This document shows positions 39,142 through 48,598 of a stretch of 64,000 nt of DNA, piece by piece. This stretch comes from Leptolyngbya sp. 'hensonii'. Lineage in GTDB: Bacteria; Cyanobacteriota; Cyanobacteriia; GCF-001939115. The notes beneath the pieces are model-generated. The model did not search any database. It was not told the origin of the DNA and worked only from the letters and a program-made list of their open reading frames with translations. The stretch's first letter is position 1, and each line of letters begins with the position of its first letter. A program made the position numbers and the translations under genes. The stretch lies in assembly GCF_001939115.1 (NCBI RefSeq), contig NZ_MQTZ01000048.1, positions 62,138 to 126,137 of the forward strand, given 5' to 3'.

Positions 39142-40137
39142 ATGGATGCTGATGAACTTCTGCAACGGTATGCAACTGGAGAGACAGATTTTAGTGGTGC
39201 CAACCTGAACAGCGTCAACCTGAAAGGGGCCGATCTGATTGGCAGTGACTTCAGCAAAGCGGATTTACGAGGCGCTAATTTGACTCTGACTTACCTGAGC
39301 CGGGTCAATTTAAGTCGAGCCGACCTGACGGGTTCCAAACTGAGTGGCGCTAATCTGAATCAGGCCACCCTGAGCGGGGCCACCCTGAGCGGGGCAGATT
39401 TGCATGGGGCCACCCTGCAAGGAGCGGATCTGCGAGGGGTGGATATTACCCTGGCTACCTTGCTGGATGCTAACTTGGTGGATGTTGATCTACGGGGCGC
39501 TAACCTGAGTGGAGCCAGTCTGCGGGGTGCCTGTCTACGGGGCGCTAACCTGCGAGTGGAGAGCCGGGTTTACGATGGGGCCAACCTGCGTGGGGCTGAT
39601 CTGCGCTATGCCGATTTACGGGGTGTGAATCTGACCGGGGCCGATCTGAGCCGGGCTGACCTGCGGGGAGCCAATCTGCAAGAAGCCATTCTGCGGGACA
39701 CCAACCTGAGTGAGGCCAACCTGTCCCATGCCAGCATGGTGGATGTATTTCTGACCGATGCCAATCTGACGGACAGTAATCTGGAGCATGCCAACCTGCT
39801 GCGAGCCAAGCTTGGTCGCAGTATTTTGAGCAATAGTCGGCTGAATCAGGCGGATCTGACCGAAGCCAATTTAACCGATGCCAAACTGGGGCGGGCCCGC
39901 TTAAACGGGGTAACTTTATTACGGGCTAACTTAACCCGAGCTGATCTGAGTCGCGCCAGTCTGCGTGAGGCAAACCTGGTGGATGCCAGCCTGGTGGATG
40001 CCTATCTGGCCAGAGCCGATCTGACTGGGGCCAATTTAACCCAGGCTGTTTTGCTCAGAACCGAGTTGAGTTCGGCAAATCTGGCAGACGCAAAATTAAC
40101 TGGGGCCACGATGCCGGATGGGAAGATTCACCCATGA
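39142..40137 (+). CDS. Pentapeptide-repeat protein
   Basis: Protein of 331 aa made almost entirely of pentapeptide repeats of the form A(D/N)LxX (for example LSGAN, LRGAD, LSRAD), about 60 copies, giving a right-handed quadrilateral beta-helix. A short non-repeat cap (MDADELLQRYATGETDFSG) comes first. Pentapeptide proteins of cyanobacteria have no general known activity; a few bacterial ones mimic DNA, which is not indicated here. It starts 14 bases after the cyclase stop and overlaps the next gene by four bases, so three genes may be one operon. Confidence 0.93.
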   Translation: MDADELLQRYATGETDFSGANLNSVNLKGADLIGSDFSKADLRGANLTLTYLSRVNLSRADLTGSKLSGANLNQATLSGATLSGADLHGATLQGADLRGVDITLATLLDANLVDVDLRGANLSGASLRGACLRGANLRVESRVYDGANLRGADLRYADLRGVNLTGADLSRADLRGANLQEAILRDTNLSEANLSHASMVDVFLTDANLTDSNLEHANLLRAKLGRSILSNSRLNQADLTEANLTDAKLGRARLNGVTLLRANLTRADLSRASLREANLVDASLVDAYLARADLTGANLTQAVLLRTELSSANLADAKLTGATMPDGKIHP

Positions 40138-40538
40138 GCAGTTTTTCTCTCCTAAAACCCAGGGCAGTTTTACTGGGATTGCTGGTGGCACTTGGGGGAG
40201 CCCCGATCGTTGGTCTGCTCAGCCGCCTGGTTGCCAGTCTCCTGTTTCGATGGGCTGGCGGTTCATCAGAAGATTTCCAGAGCTTTTTTGTCTCAACCCT
40301 GTTACTGCCGATCGTTGCCCTGTTGTTTGGCCTGGGGCTAACGGTAGCAGGTGGAATCACAGTGGCCTTTCTGGCTCCCAAAGCCAAACTGCTCAACAGC
40401 ACAGTCCTGGGACTGGTGACTTCTGCTCTGCTCCTGCTCTCCTGGGGCTGGATGCCTGACTGGTATAGTCTGGCAACTCTGGTTCTCACCCTACCCTGCA
40501 CAGTTCTGGGTAGCTGGCTGATGGGCACCAAGCAATAG
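40134..40538 (+). CDS. Small polytopic membrane protein, unknown
   Basis: Protein of 134 aa with four hydrophobic segments (about 8-35, 45-70, 75-100, 108-130). No family is recognised. Start is the ATGA overlap with the pentapeptide stop, so it is translationally coupled to it. The pair may act together at the membrane; unknown. Confidence 0.7.
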   Translation: MSSFSLLKPRAVLLGLLVALGGAPIVGLLSRLVASLLFRWAGGSSEDFQSFFVSTLLLPIVALLFGLGLTVAGGITVAFLAPKAKLLNSTVLGLVTSALLLLSWGWMPDWYSLATLVLTLPCTVLGSWLMGTKQ

Positions 40539-40586
40539 GATCAGGCATCCTCTAAGATCAGGCAGTCCCCATCATACCGCCTGATC

Positions 40587-41531
40587 GTGCTTGGCTTTTT
40601 TATTGTTCTATTGGCATCTTTCTTTTTCTGCTTCCAGAACGTGATTGTACGGGTGCTTTTTACCGAGCATGCCTTCCTGGGGCTGTTTCCCCTGGGTGGA
40701 TTTGTCACTCCAACCTTGCCCCACTCCTTCCTGCTCCTGGCCATGCGGATGCTGCTGGTCGTTCCCTTGATGTCGATTCTGGCATCCAGGTTCTATCCTC
40801 CCACATGGAAAGAACTGGCTTCCTTAGCTCAGCCCCCACAACGGGGAATCCTGTTGCAGTCGATCGCCGGTGGCGGACTCATGTTTCTCTACCTGGCCCT
40901 GCTGTACCTATCCGTGGGAATGATTCCCACGGGGATCGCCATGACCCTGTTTTTCACCTATCCCGTATTTACAGCCCTCTTCTCCTGGGGCTGGTTTGGC
41001 GATCGGCCCACCCGCTTACAGTGGGGGGTGATGGGGATTGTGCTGCTGGGCAGTGCCCTGACGATGCCCCATCCCAGTGCCGTGGCTCCTGGGTATAACT
41101 GGATCGGGGTGACAACCGGAATCGCCTCTGGTGTCGCCTATGCCTTCTATACCGTGGTCGCTCAAAAAAGCTTCACAGACTTGCATCCCGTGCCTTACAC
41201 CTGGGTAAGTTTTGCCACCACCCTGGTTCTCTCCTGCTTATGTCTGCCCTTTGGACAGAGTCAGGAAACCCTGCCCTGGGTTGCCCTCTGGATTGGGGGT
41301 CTCTGCTCCGCGATCGTCACCTTTGCCGGACATGTACTGACTAATATTGGCATTCGGTTGATTGGGGCTACGACTGCCGCCATGATTGGCACGGCTAATC
41401 CCGCGTTTACGGTGGTGTTGGCCTGGGGAGCAATTCAGGAGACTCTGAAGGGAGGCCAACTGATGGGCGTGGCGATCGTGACGGTCGGCGTCGTGCTCCT
41501 GAGCCGCGATCGCAGCCTGAAAAAGCCGTAA
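40587..41531 (+). CDS. EamA/DMT-family transporter
   Basis: Drug/metabolite transporter of 314 aa with ten predicted transmembrane segments and two EamA domains (FFIVLLASFFFCFQNVIVRV..., PPQRGILLQSIAGG... and a second half with GVAYAFYTVVAQKSFT...). The start used is GTG at 40587; the frame is open for 16 codons further up, with no better initiation codon, so it may begin a little earlier. Substrate unknown: family members export amino acids or other metabolites. Confidence 0.9.
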   Translation: MLGFFIVLLASFFFCFQNVIVRVLFTEHAFLGLFPLGGFVTPTLPHSFLLLAMRMLLVVPLMSILASRFYPPTWKELASLAQPPQRGILLQSIAGGGLMFLYLALLYLSVGMIPTGIAMTLFFTYPVFTALFSWGWFGDRPTRLQWGVMGIVLLGSALTMPHPSAVAPGYNWIGVTTGIASGVAYAFYTVVAQKSFTDLHPVPYTWVSFATTLVLSCLCLPFGQSQETLPWVALWIGGLCSAIVTFAGHVLTNIGIRLIGATTAAMIGTANPAFTVVLAWGAIQETLKGGQLMGVAIVTVGVVLLSRDRSLKKP

Positions 41532-41565
41532 GCTCTAGTGTTGCAAACAATAAATTTTGCCCCAT

Positions 41566-41594
41566 AGGGGTTTGGGGGTAAAACCCCCACCCCT
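41566..41594. terminator. GC-rich hairpin after DMT gene
   Basis: Stem AGGGG-GGGGGT (41566-41570, 41574-41579) pairs with ACCCCC-CCCCT (41583-41588, 41590-41594), with an asymmetric internal loop. It lies between converging genes and could stop transcripts from either side. It may be another dispersed repeat. Confidence 0.5.
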
Positions 41595-41737
41595 AACAAT
41601 TGCCTTGACCAAGCATTAGGCTGCGATCGTTGCATATCGCTGCAACTGCGCCTCGCATTGCTGAAATAGATGGTTGACTACTCCAAACAGGGTTAATGGC
41701 AGGGGTTATCCCGATTTCCATTAGACCTGAAACCACG

Positions 41738-42466
41738 TCATCCCAGGTAAGCCTGCCTGACCCGTGCATCATCTACCAGAGTAGCCGCATTGCCGCTCAG
41801 GGTAATCTGCCCAGCTTCCAGCACATAGCCCCGATCGGCATGCTGCAGGGCCAGGGTAGCATTCTGTTCCACCAGTAGAATCGTGACCCCTGTCTGGCGC
41901 AGGTTCTGGATGATCGAGAAAATCTCCCGGACGATCGCGGGAGCCAGACCCAGGCTGGGCTCGTCCAGCAGCAGGAGTTTGGGCCGACTCATCAGGGCGC
42001 GGGCAATCGCCAGCATCTGCTGCTCTCCACCGCTCAGAGTCCCGGCCAGTTGCAGTCGCCGCTCGGCTAACCGGGGAAAGAGCTGGAACTGGCGATCGAG
42101 GTCTGCCTTGATCCCGGCGGTATCCGATCTAACATAAGCCCCTAACTCCAGGTTGTCCAGAATCGTCAGGCCCGCCAGCACTCGCCGTCCTTCGGGGCAA
42201 TGGGCGATGCCCAGGCCGACGACTTCATCGGGCCGACGGCGCACAATGCTGCGATCGGTATAGTAGATCTCACCCTTTCCCAGGGGAATCAGGCGGGAAA
42301 TAGCCCGCAGGGTGGTGCTCTTTCCGGCTCCGTTGGCCCCCACCAGGGTCACAACTTCGCCCCTGTTAACCGTTAGATGAATATCCTGCAGAGCCTGAAT
42401 GCCACCATAGTTAACACTCAAGCCCTTCAATTCCAGCAGAGGCGCTGGTGCTGCTTCAATTCCCAT
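41738..42466 (-). CDS. livF: Branched-chain/neutral amino acid ABC transporter ATPase (LivF type)
   Basis: ATPase of 242 aa, last gene of a four-gene operon. Walker A GANGAGKST, Q loop, signature LSGGEQQMLAIARAL, Walker B LLLLDEPSLGLAP, and EQNATLALQHADRGYVLEAG as in LivF. It overlaps the LivG stop by one base. With its partner ATPase and the two permeases it forms a HAAT-type transporter; cyanobacterial Nat transporters of this type take up neutral amino acids. Confidence 0.92.
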   Translation of the reverse strand: MGIEAAPAPLLELKGLSVNYGGIQALQDIHLTVNRGEVVTLVGANGAGKSTTLRAISRLIPLGKGEIYYTDRSIVRRRPDEVVGLGIAHCPEGRRVLAGLTILDNLELGAYVRSDTAGIKADLDRQFQLFPRLAERRLQLAGTLSGGEQQMLAIARALMSRPKLLLLDEPSLGLAPAIVREIFSIIQNLRQTGVTILLVEQNATLALQHADRGYVLEAGQITLSGNAATLVDDARVRQAYLG

Positions 42467-43272
42467 TATTCCCCCCCCAGGTAGGCGTCAATCACAGCCG
42501 GGTCGGTGCGGACGGCTTCAGGTTGCCCCAGGGCAATCAGTTGGCCGAAGTCCAGAACGGCGATCCGATCGCACAGACCCATCACCAGGGGTACATGGTG
42601 TTCAATCAAGATCACGGTCAGGTTGAACTGATCCCGAAGCTGGCGAATGAACTGGCTCAACTGGTGCTTTTCATTCGGGTTCATGCCAGCAGCAGGCTCA
42701 TCCAGCAACAGAACCTGCGGTTCCAGGGCCAGGGCGCGGGCAATTTCCAGCCGCCGCTGATCCCCGTAGGGGAAATTGCGGGCTTTTTCGTCCTGTCGAT
42801 CGCTCAATCCCACCAACTCCAGCAGAGACAGGGATTTCTGTTTGATCTGGCGTTCCTCCCGTCTGGCTCCGGGCAAACCCAAAACCCCCTGCAGGACATT
42901 ACTACGAGCATGGATCTGCTGGGCAATCATGACATTTTCTAGGGCCGACAGATCCCCAAACAGCCGAATGTTCTGAAACGTGCGGGCAATTCCCTGGGAA
43001 GCAATCTGGTAAGGCCGAAGTCGGGTCATCATTTTTCCCTGGTAGAGCAAACGCCCGCTACTGGGCTGGATCAGGCCCGTAATCAGGTTGAACAGGGTGG
43101 TTTTACCGGCTCCGTTGGGACCGATCAACCCAAAGATTTCGTGGGGATTGACCTGGAAAGACACTTCGTTAACGGCAACCAGTCCACCAAAACGACGAGT
43201 CAGCCCGATCGCTTCCATGATTGGAGCAGGGGCAGGCAGGGGAGAAACCATGGGGATCATTTTCGACGCCAC
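42466..43272 (-). CDS. livG: Branched-chain/neutral amino acid ABC transporter ATPase (LivG type)
   Basis: ATPase of 268 aa. Walker [17 protein letters not shown], LivG-type Q-loop [15 protein letters not shown], signature [16 protein letters not shown] (degenerate C-loop, as usual for LivG), Walker [13 protein letters not shown], and switch [12 protein letters not shown]. It overlaps the LivM gene by 16 bases; the start ATG at 43272 is inside that gene. A second ATG at 43251 is possible. Confidence 0.92.
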   Translation of the reverse strand: MASKMIPMVSPLPAPAPIMEAIGLTRRFGGLVAVNEVSFQVNPHEIFGLIGPNGAGKTTLFNLITGLIQPSSGRLLYQGKMMTRLRPYQIASQGIARTFQNIRLFGDLSALENVMIAQQIHARSNVLQGVLGLPGARREERQIKQKSLSLLELVGLSDRQDEKARNFPYGDQRRLEIARALALEPQVLLLDEPAAGMNPNEKHQLSQFIRQLRDQFNLTVILIEHHVPLVMGLCDRIAVLDFGQLIALGQPEAVRTDPAVIDAYLGGE

Positions 43273-44243
43273 TGTAATCGTTGTAGTAACCCAGGCGTAA
43301 CCAATCCCTGGGGAAAAAAGAGCGTACCCAGGACAATCAACAAGCCGAAGACGATCAGGCGAATGTCAGCAGTAATTCGCAGCACTTCCGGTAAGGCCCG
43401 AAACACCATACCGCCCAGTACAGGCCCCAGATAAATCCGGGAGCCGCCAATCAGGACTGACGCCAGGTAGTCAATACTGGCTTCAAAGGTTCCCTGGCGG
43501 GCATTCCAGGTATTGAGGAAGTGGGCACTAACTGCCCCAACCATGCCAGCTAAAACCGCTCCCAGGGTGAAGGCCATCACTTTGTAAGCGGTGGTATTAA
43601 TACCCATGGCATCAGCAGCCAGTTCATCTTCCCGAATAGCAATTAAGGCCCGCCCTGCCCGAATCTTCTCCAGGCGATAAATCAGGGCCATGCTGATCGC
43701 CAGCATGGGAACTGCAATCCACAGGTATTCGATCGGGGTGGTAAAGGGTTGGGGGATCCCAAAAATACCCACTGCGCCACCGGTGGAAATCTTGAAATCA
43801 AAGAACAATAGCCGCACCGGATCTTGCATTTCCAGGTTGAGGGAGAGGACGCGCAGAATTTCGACAAAGGCGATCGTGGCGATCGCCAGATAAATGCCCC
43901 GCAGACGGAGTACCAGTACCCCAACCAGCAAGCCCAATCCCCCGGAGATGATCCCGGCAATCCCCATTTCCAGCAGCAGTAGGTGCAAGGGATAGATGGC
44001 CCCTGTAGCGGGAAAGACCTGGGTGGAGAGAATGGCGGCGATATATCCCCCCAGAGCGTAGAAACCCGGACTGGCCAGGGAAAGCTGACCGGCCATCAGC
44101 GGTAAATACAGCGATAAAGCCAGCATGGCTCCAAACAGCATGGAGACGATCAGAAAACCGTAGTTAGTGAAGAATCCGGTCATTGGGGATGGGAGTGAGT
44201 GACTGGGGGAATTTGTGACCGCAGAGGCATGGAGAAGACTCAT
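43257..44243 (-). CDS. livM: Branched-chain/neutral amino acid ABC permease (LivM type)
   Basis: Inner-membrane permease of 328 aa with eight or nine transmembrane segments. Family marks: [44 protein letters not shown], and the EAA-like loop [22 protein letters not shown]. The start at 44243 overlaps the LivH stop by four bases; the ATG at 44183 ([11 protein letters not shown]) would also give a normal protein. Confidence 0.92.
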   Translation of the reverse strand: MSLLHASAVTNSPSHSLPSPMTGFFTNYGFLIVSMLFGAMLALSLYLPLMAGQLSLASPGFYALGGYIAAILSTQVFPATGAIYPLHLLLLEMGIAGIISGGLGLLVGVLVLRLRGIYLAIATIAFVEILRVLSLNLEMQDPVRLLFFDFKISTGGAVGIFGIPQPFTTPIEYLWIAVPMLAISMALIYRLEKIRAGRALIAIREDELAADAMGINTTAYKVMAFTLGAVLAGMVGAVSAHFLNTWNARQGTFEASIDYLASVLIGGSRIYLGPVLGGMVFRALPEVLRITADIRLIVFGLLIVLGTLFFPQGLVTPGLLQRLQWRRK

Positions 44244-45205
44244 ACTTTCTGGATCAATTTTCGGCCTAACAGGCCCTGGGGGCGGACCAGAAGAATGAAA
44301 AATAATAGACCAAAGGCCACAGCATCTTTGAAGGCGGAATATTCTGAGGGGACAAAAGCTTCAAACAGGCCGATCGCCAGCCCTCCGACTACAGCTCCCG
44401 GGATGCTGCCCAGGCCCCCCAGAACAATAACGGCAAGTCCCTTTAAACCAAAGGCAATACCGAAATAGGGACCCGCAATACTGATGCTGGATCCCACCAG
44501 TGCCCCGGCCAGCCCAGCCAGGAAACTGCTGACGAAAAAAGTCAACACAATGTATTGATCGGTGTTGATGCCCAATAGACCTGAAGTGATGGGGTCTTCT
44601 GCCACAGCCCGCATGGCTTTGCCGAATTTTGTCTGGTTGATCAGGTAGGTAAGCAGAACCAGAAAAAAGACGGAGACGATGAAGATGACAATCTGAACGG
44701 TGCGAATGGGGATGGGTTTCTCCAGGCTGCCAAAGTTGATGGCAGGAGGAAGGGTACCATAGGTATCCGAGGGAAAGGTATAGATCTCGGCACCGACCAG
44801 GGCCTGGATCAGGTTCACCAGCACAACGGCGACTCCCAGGCTGGAAACAACGGTCAGGAGCGGGTCGGCTCTCTGGCGGCGCAGGGGGCGGAAAGCCAGA
44901 CGCTCGATCGCAATCCCTACCAGACCAGCCAGGGCACTTCCCAAAAGCAGGGCCAGGGTAAAGCGCAGGGTTCCGGGCAAAAATGGAATGGTGGGCAGGG
45001 CAAAATTGGCCAGCAGCCCGCTATTGAATCGACCGCCCATGAGGGCATAGGTAAAATAAGCGCCCAGGGTGAACACAGCACCATGGGCGAAGTTAATGAT
45101 CCCCAGGATCGAAAAAACCAGCGTGTAGCCAAGGGCAAAAATGGCATACACGCTGCCGATGGAAAGACCATTTAAGAACTGTTGCAGAATCAGAGACAGA
45201 TCCAT
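44240..45205 (-). CDS. livH: Branched-chain/neutral amino acid ABC permease (LivH type)
   Basis: Inner-membrane permease of 321 aa, first gene of the operon. Family marks: QFLNGLSIGSVYAIFALGYTLVFSILGIINFAHG, IERLAFRPLRRQRADPLLTVVSSLG and FGKAMRAVAEDPITSGLLGINTD. Homology could also fit the urea UrtB family, but the N-terminal pattern and the lack of urt neighbours favour amino acids. The substrate-binding protein is not adjacent. Confidence 0.92.
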   Translation of the reverse strand: MDLSLILQQFLNGLSIGSVYAIFALGYTLVFSILGIINFAHGAVFTLGAYFTYALMGGRFNSGLLANFALPTIPFLPGTLRFTLALLLGSALAGLVGIAIERLAFRPLRRQRADPLLTVVSSLGVAVVLVNLIQALVGAEIYTFPSDTYGTLPPAINFGSLEKPIPIRTVQIVIFIVSVFFLVLLTYLINQTKFGKAMRAVAEDPITSGLLGINTDQYIVLTFFVSSFLAGLAGALVGSSISIAGPYFGIAFGLKGLAVIVLGGLGSIPGAVVGGLAIGLFEAFVPSEYSAFKDAVAFGLLFFILLVRPQGLLGRKLIQKV

Positions 45206-45275
45206 AAGTTCCGGAGACTCGCCTTAGGGAGACACCTGCCCCATCCGGATAGTCGTGAATGGATCAGATTCGACT

Positions 45276-46466
45276 TCAATTCTGCGTGGAAGCAGTTTGC
45301 CGAACGCCCAGAATATCCAGTCGGACCGGGGCTACGCCTGACTGCATCATACCAAGAACCTGCGCGGCTCCCGCCGAGAGGTCGATAATTCGACCCTCAG
45401 CATAAGGACCCCGATCGTTAATCCGAACCACGACAGAACGGCCATTGTTCAAATTAGTCACACGCACCCGAGTCCCAAAGGGAAGGTTGGGAGAGGCAGC
45501 CGTGAGGGCATATTGATTGAAGACTTCCCCATTGGCACTGGTGTTACCGTGAAAACCAGGTCCGTACCAGGAAGCCCATCCTTGAAACACAGAAACCACG
45601 GGCTCAAAGGCCGCTTGTATCTGACGATTGGGAAGACCCTCGACTTCCTTCAAGGGGGTAGCGTTGCCAATCAGGCGGCGCAGACGATTTGTGGCCTGCA
45701 GGGCATCCTTCAGCGGATCTTTGGTGGTGTCTGGCAGGATGGTATTGGGATTGATTTCAACCAGGTAGCGGCCATCAACAGTAATGACGTAGTTGGAGCG
45801 GGCAGCATCCCACTTCACTTTAATCGCTTCTGCATTGACGCCTTCCCGTTTGAGCTGGTTCAGGGTCGCAGCGATCGTGGTGGCCCGCCAAATGGGATCG
45901 TTTTTGTACTGATCTTCGGAATTCAACCCCCCGGCCTGATTGACAGAACCCAAAACGGGTTGAAATTTAGCATTAGACCACTGGCTATGGTCAAGCGTTT
46001 CGCCCAGTTTCACCCCAGTCTCAACAGGCTGCTTGGGGGAGCCCAGGAAAGTAATCACAGGGATATTTCGGATATAGAGGGTTGCTGCATTTCGCCCAGA
46101 GAGAGGATGGGACTGAACTTTGGCAATGGCCTCTGATTCGGTAGTCTCTAAAGTTCGAGTTTTATATTCTCCAACTTTTAAGGGCTCTAGCCGACTCGCG
46201 TCGGAACCGGTCAAAGCAAGATCTGAAACTGTTTTTTCTGGATTGGCGGGTTGTCGAACTAGTTTTTGTGAATTGGTCTGTTGTTGGCTTTGGAGATGCG
46301 GTGCTTCAATCTGGACGTCAACCTGGAGAGAAGCTTCCGCCGAAGCAGTCTCGGTTTCGATTGCCTGATTAACTGGATTGGCCTGATCAGCATAGCTGGA
46401 AGACCCTGCACTCAGTGCAGTGACCAGCAACGTAGCAGTGAAACTATTCAGAATGTATTGGTTCAT
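45276..46466 (-). CDS. rlpA: RlpA-like septal ring lytic transglycosylase
   Basis: Exported protein of 396 aa with an N-terminal signal (about 1-27) and a long low-complexity region. The C-terminal double-psi beta-barrel (about 290-385) has GWASWYGPGFHGNTSANGE and VRINDRGPYAEGRIIDLS; the latter includes the acidic residue and the RGPY signature of RlpA, which cleaves naked glycan strands at division septa in other bacteria. No SPOR domain is seen. Cyanobacterial RlpA-like proteins also carry an extended middle part like this one. Confidence 0.88.
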   Translation of the reverse strand: MNQYILNSFTATLLVTALSAGSSSYADQANPVNQAIETETASAEASLQVDVQIEAPHLQSQQQTNSQKLVRQPANPEKTVSDLALTGSDASRLEPLKVGEYKTRTLETTESEAIAKVQSHPLSGRNAATLYIRNIPVITFLGSPKQPVETGVKLGETLDHSQWSNAKFQPVLGSVNQAGGLNSEDQYKNDPIWRATTIAATLNQLKREGVNAEAIKVKWDAARSNYVITVDGRYLVEINPNTILPDTTKDPLKDALQATNRLRRLIGNATPLKEVEGLPNRQIQAAFEPVVSVFQGWASWYGPGFHGNTSANGEVFNQYALTAASPNLPFGTRVRVTNLNNGRSVVVRINDRGPYAEGRIIDLSAGAAQVLGMMQSGVAPVRLDILGVRQTASTQN

Positions 46467-46881
46467 ATATCCATCGTGAAAGGGAACTTGAGCCTGGAGC
46501 AGGTCAATGAAAGAGTCTGGAAATCCGTAACTCGGGCTGCAACAAACTCATAATCGTACCGTGTTCACTTTTGGTTCAGGAACTGCAACAGACTATCACG
46601 ATTTTTTTGACTAGGGGATCAGGGATCAGGGAAAACTTTAGACAACTTTACAAAAAAAATACTCGAAAAAATACTCCGAAAGTCTTTCCCAACAGGGATT
46701 TTAGGGCATTTTGTAGCATCCGCTACTTCATCGTATCTTGATAGTTTCTTGACATTACTTAACCTGAATAGATTGACTGATGACTGCGTAAATTGATACT
46801 GTTCTAAGTTCTACTAAAGACCCTTCTAGCCTTTGGCGGGAACCCATATAGGCTCTGCGGTTCAGGGCGGTAAAAGTACCT
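46467..46881. other. Gene-free region upstream of purM and rlpA-like gene
   Basis: About 415 bases between divergent genes. It contains a short repeat (GGGGATCAGGGATCAGGGA near 46615) and promoter-like sequences (see separate entry). No frame or RNA is recognised. Confidence 0.5.
46773..46802 (+). promoter_or_regulatory. Possible purM promoter
   Basis: TTGACT (46773-46778), 18-base spacer, TACTGT (46797-46802), about 80 bases before the purM start. A second TTGACA at 46749-46754 lies just upstream without a matching -10. Recognised by eye only. Confidence 0.35.
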
Positions 46882-47925
46882 ATGGATTATCGAGAAGCAG
46901 GAGTCGATGTTGAGGCTGGGCGTGCTTTTGTCCAGCAAATCCGAAGTCTGGTGGAAAGCACTCGCCGTCCAGAAGTTCTGGGTGGATTAGGTGGCTTTAG
47001 TGGGTTATTTCAACTCCCAGGGGGTTATCAGGAACCGGTGCTGGTTTCTGGCACAGATGGTGTGGGCACAAAACTGAAGCTGGCTCAGACCCTCGATCGT
47101 CACGATACGGTTGGGATCGATCTGGTCGCTATGTGTGTGAACGATGTCCTAACCTGTGGGGCCGAACCCCTGTTTTTTCTGGATTATCTGGCTACCGGCC
47201 ACTTGAATCCAGCGCAGTTGACCCAGGTGGTTGCCGGAATGACAGCCGGATGTCATTTGGCCGGATGTGCCCTCTTAGGGGGGGAAACCGCCGAGATGCC
47301 AGGATTCTACCAGGTGGGCGAATATGACCTGGCTGGTTTTTGCGTTGGCATTGTGGAGAAACGCCAGATTCTGGATGGGTCTCAGGTCGAGTTTGGGGAC
47401 GTGGTCATTGGTCTGGCCAGCCAGGGGGTACACAGCAATGGCTTTAGTCTGGTCCGTCGGATTTTGCAGGAAGCTCCAAGCCTGACAGGCAAAGGATTTG
47501 ACCTGAGCAACTGTCCAGATATCCTGGGAGGAAAGAGTCTGGGAGAGGTCTTACTCACGCCTACCTCTATCTATGTGAAGCCAGTTTTGCAAGCACGCCA
47601 AGCTGGACTGGTGCTCCATGGGATGGCTCATATTACAGGGGGGGGGTTGCCGGAAAATTTGCCCCGTTGCTTGGGGCCAGACCAATCGATTCAGATCGCC
47701 CCAGCCAATTGGCCAATCCCCCCCATTTTTCAATGGCTGGCTGCAGCCGGGCAGGTCAACCCCAGAGACATGTTTAACACCTTTAATATGGGGATTGGTT
47801 TTGCCTTACTGGTCCCTCCCCAGCAAGCAGAACAGACCCAACAGTGGTTTGTCAACCAGGGCATCCCGGCCTACCCGATCGGAACCGTCATCCCAGGTAG
47901 GGGGGAATTGGTGGGATTGCCGTAG
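46882..47925 (+). CDS. purM: Phosphoribosylformylglycinamidine cyclo-ligase
   Basis: AIR synthetase of 347 aa, fifth step of purine biosynthesis; ATP-dependent ring closure of FGAM. Family marks: [80 protein letters not shown], and [15 protein letters not shown]. Length and motifs are complete. Single gene with its own upstream region. Confidence 0.96.
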   Translation: MDYREAGVDVEAGRAFVQQIRSLVESTRRPEVLGGLGGFSGLFQLPGGYQEPVLVSGTDGVGTKLKLAQTLDRHDTVGIDLVAMCVNDVLTCGAEPLFFLDYLATGHLNPAQLTQVVAGMTAGCHLAGCALLGGETAEMPGFYQVGEYDLAGFCVGIVEKRQILDGSQVEFGDVVIGLASQGVHSNGFSLVRRILQEAPSLTGKGFDLSNCPDILGGKSLGEVLLTPTSIYVKPVLQARQAGLVLHGMAHITGGGLPENLPRCLGPDQSIQIAPANWPIPPIFQWLAAAGQVNPRDMFNTFNMGIGFALLVPPQQAEQTQQWFVNQGIPAYPIGTVIPGRGELVGLP

Positions 47926-47970
47926 GGGTTAATCATTCAAATCAACCACTGTAGATTAATCCATTGTAGA

Positions 47971-48336
47971 TTAACCGTTTAATAGCTGTTTAACAGCAGC
48001 CATCATTTCTTCCTGGCGGAAGGGTTTGGCGACATAGGCATCGCCTCCCTGTTTCATGCCCCAATAGCGATCGAATTCCTCGTTCTTGGTAGAACACATG
48101 ATCACAGGAATGGCCTGAGTTGCTGGATTACTTTTAATCCAGCGACATAACTCATAGCCATTCATTCTGGGCATGACGATGTCCATAATCACCAAGTCAG
48201 GCGGATCTGCCTCAATCCGCTCCTTGGCTTCCAGCCCATCAACGGCCTGGGTTACGCTGAGTCCGCTTTTGGTTAAGAGATCTGACAGCATTTCCCGGAG
48301 CATGGGGCTATCGTCAACAACCAGAACTGTAGTCAT
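47971..48336 (-). CDS. CheY/PilH-like response regulator
   Basis: Single receiver domain of 121 aa with no output domain. Acidic pocket D8/D9, phospho-acceptor D52 in IMDIVMPRMNG, and Lys in AKPFRQEEM. The start at 48336 (MTTVLVVDDSP) is preferred to the in-frame ATG at 48369, which would add 11 residues. Its C-terminal EEMMAAVKQLL helix and sequence resemble PilH/TaxP-type proteins that steer type IV pili motility in cyanobacteria. No pil genes lie close by. Confidence 0.9.
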   Translation of the reverse strand: MTTVLVVDDSPMLREMLSDLLTKSGLSVTQAVDGLEAKERIEADPPDLVIMDIVMPRMNGYELCRWIKSNPATQAIPVIMCSTKNEEFDRYWGMKQGGDAYVAKPFRQEEMMAAVKQLLNG

Positions 48337-48401
48337 AAACCTCAGTTTACTCTCCGGGTCAAACATCATTGGTGCTAGAGGTACTTTATTTTACCAGAAT
48401 T

Positions 48402-48442
48402 CGCGGAAAGCTCCGTCCTTCAGGGCAGAGTCTGAATAGTCA
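48402..48442. repeat. Possible IS200/IS605 end remnant
   Basis: Sequence with CTCCGTCCTTCAGGGCAGAG (48411-48430) forms a short hairpin (CTCCGTCC/GGGCAGAG, imperfect) that resembles the right-end hairpin of IS605-family elements in cyanobacteria. No tnpB frame is present. Similarity is from memory and weak. Confidence 0.3.
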
Positions 48443-48598
48443 GGTTAGACTGCTCCATTTTTTCATCTTTAATTTCCCCTTCTCAGGATTTTTTGCCAGC
48501 CTGTTCGGCAGTTCGGCCCCCTTCAGGGTTGAAAAGGAGACACAGACATACGGAGATATGGACATTGTAGAATAGAGCAACAAGAAGGAACCCAACCC

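Noticed and set aside
39142-40137. Repeat pattern that could look like a CRISPR array
   Set aside because: The repeats are coding pentapeptides of 15 bases with no spacers; no CRISPR array is present.
45513-46136. Open frame opposite the RlpA-like gene
   Set aside because: Shadow; the other strand has the signal peptide and the RlpA domain.
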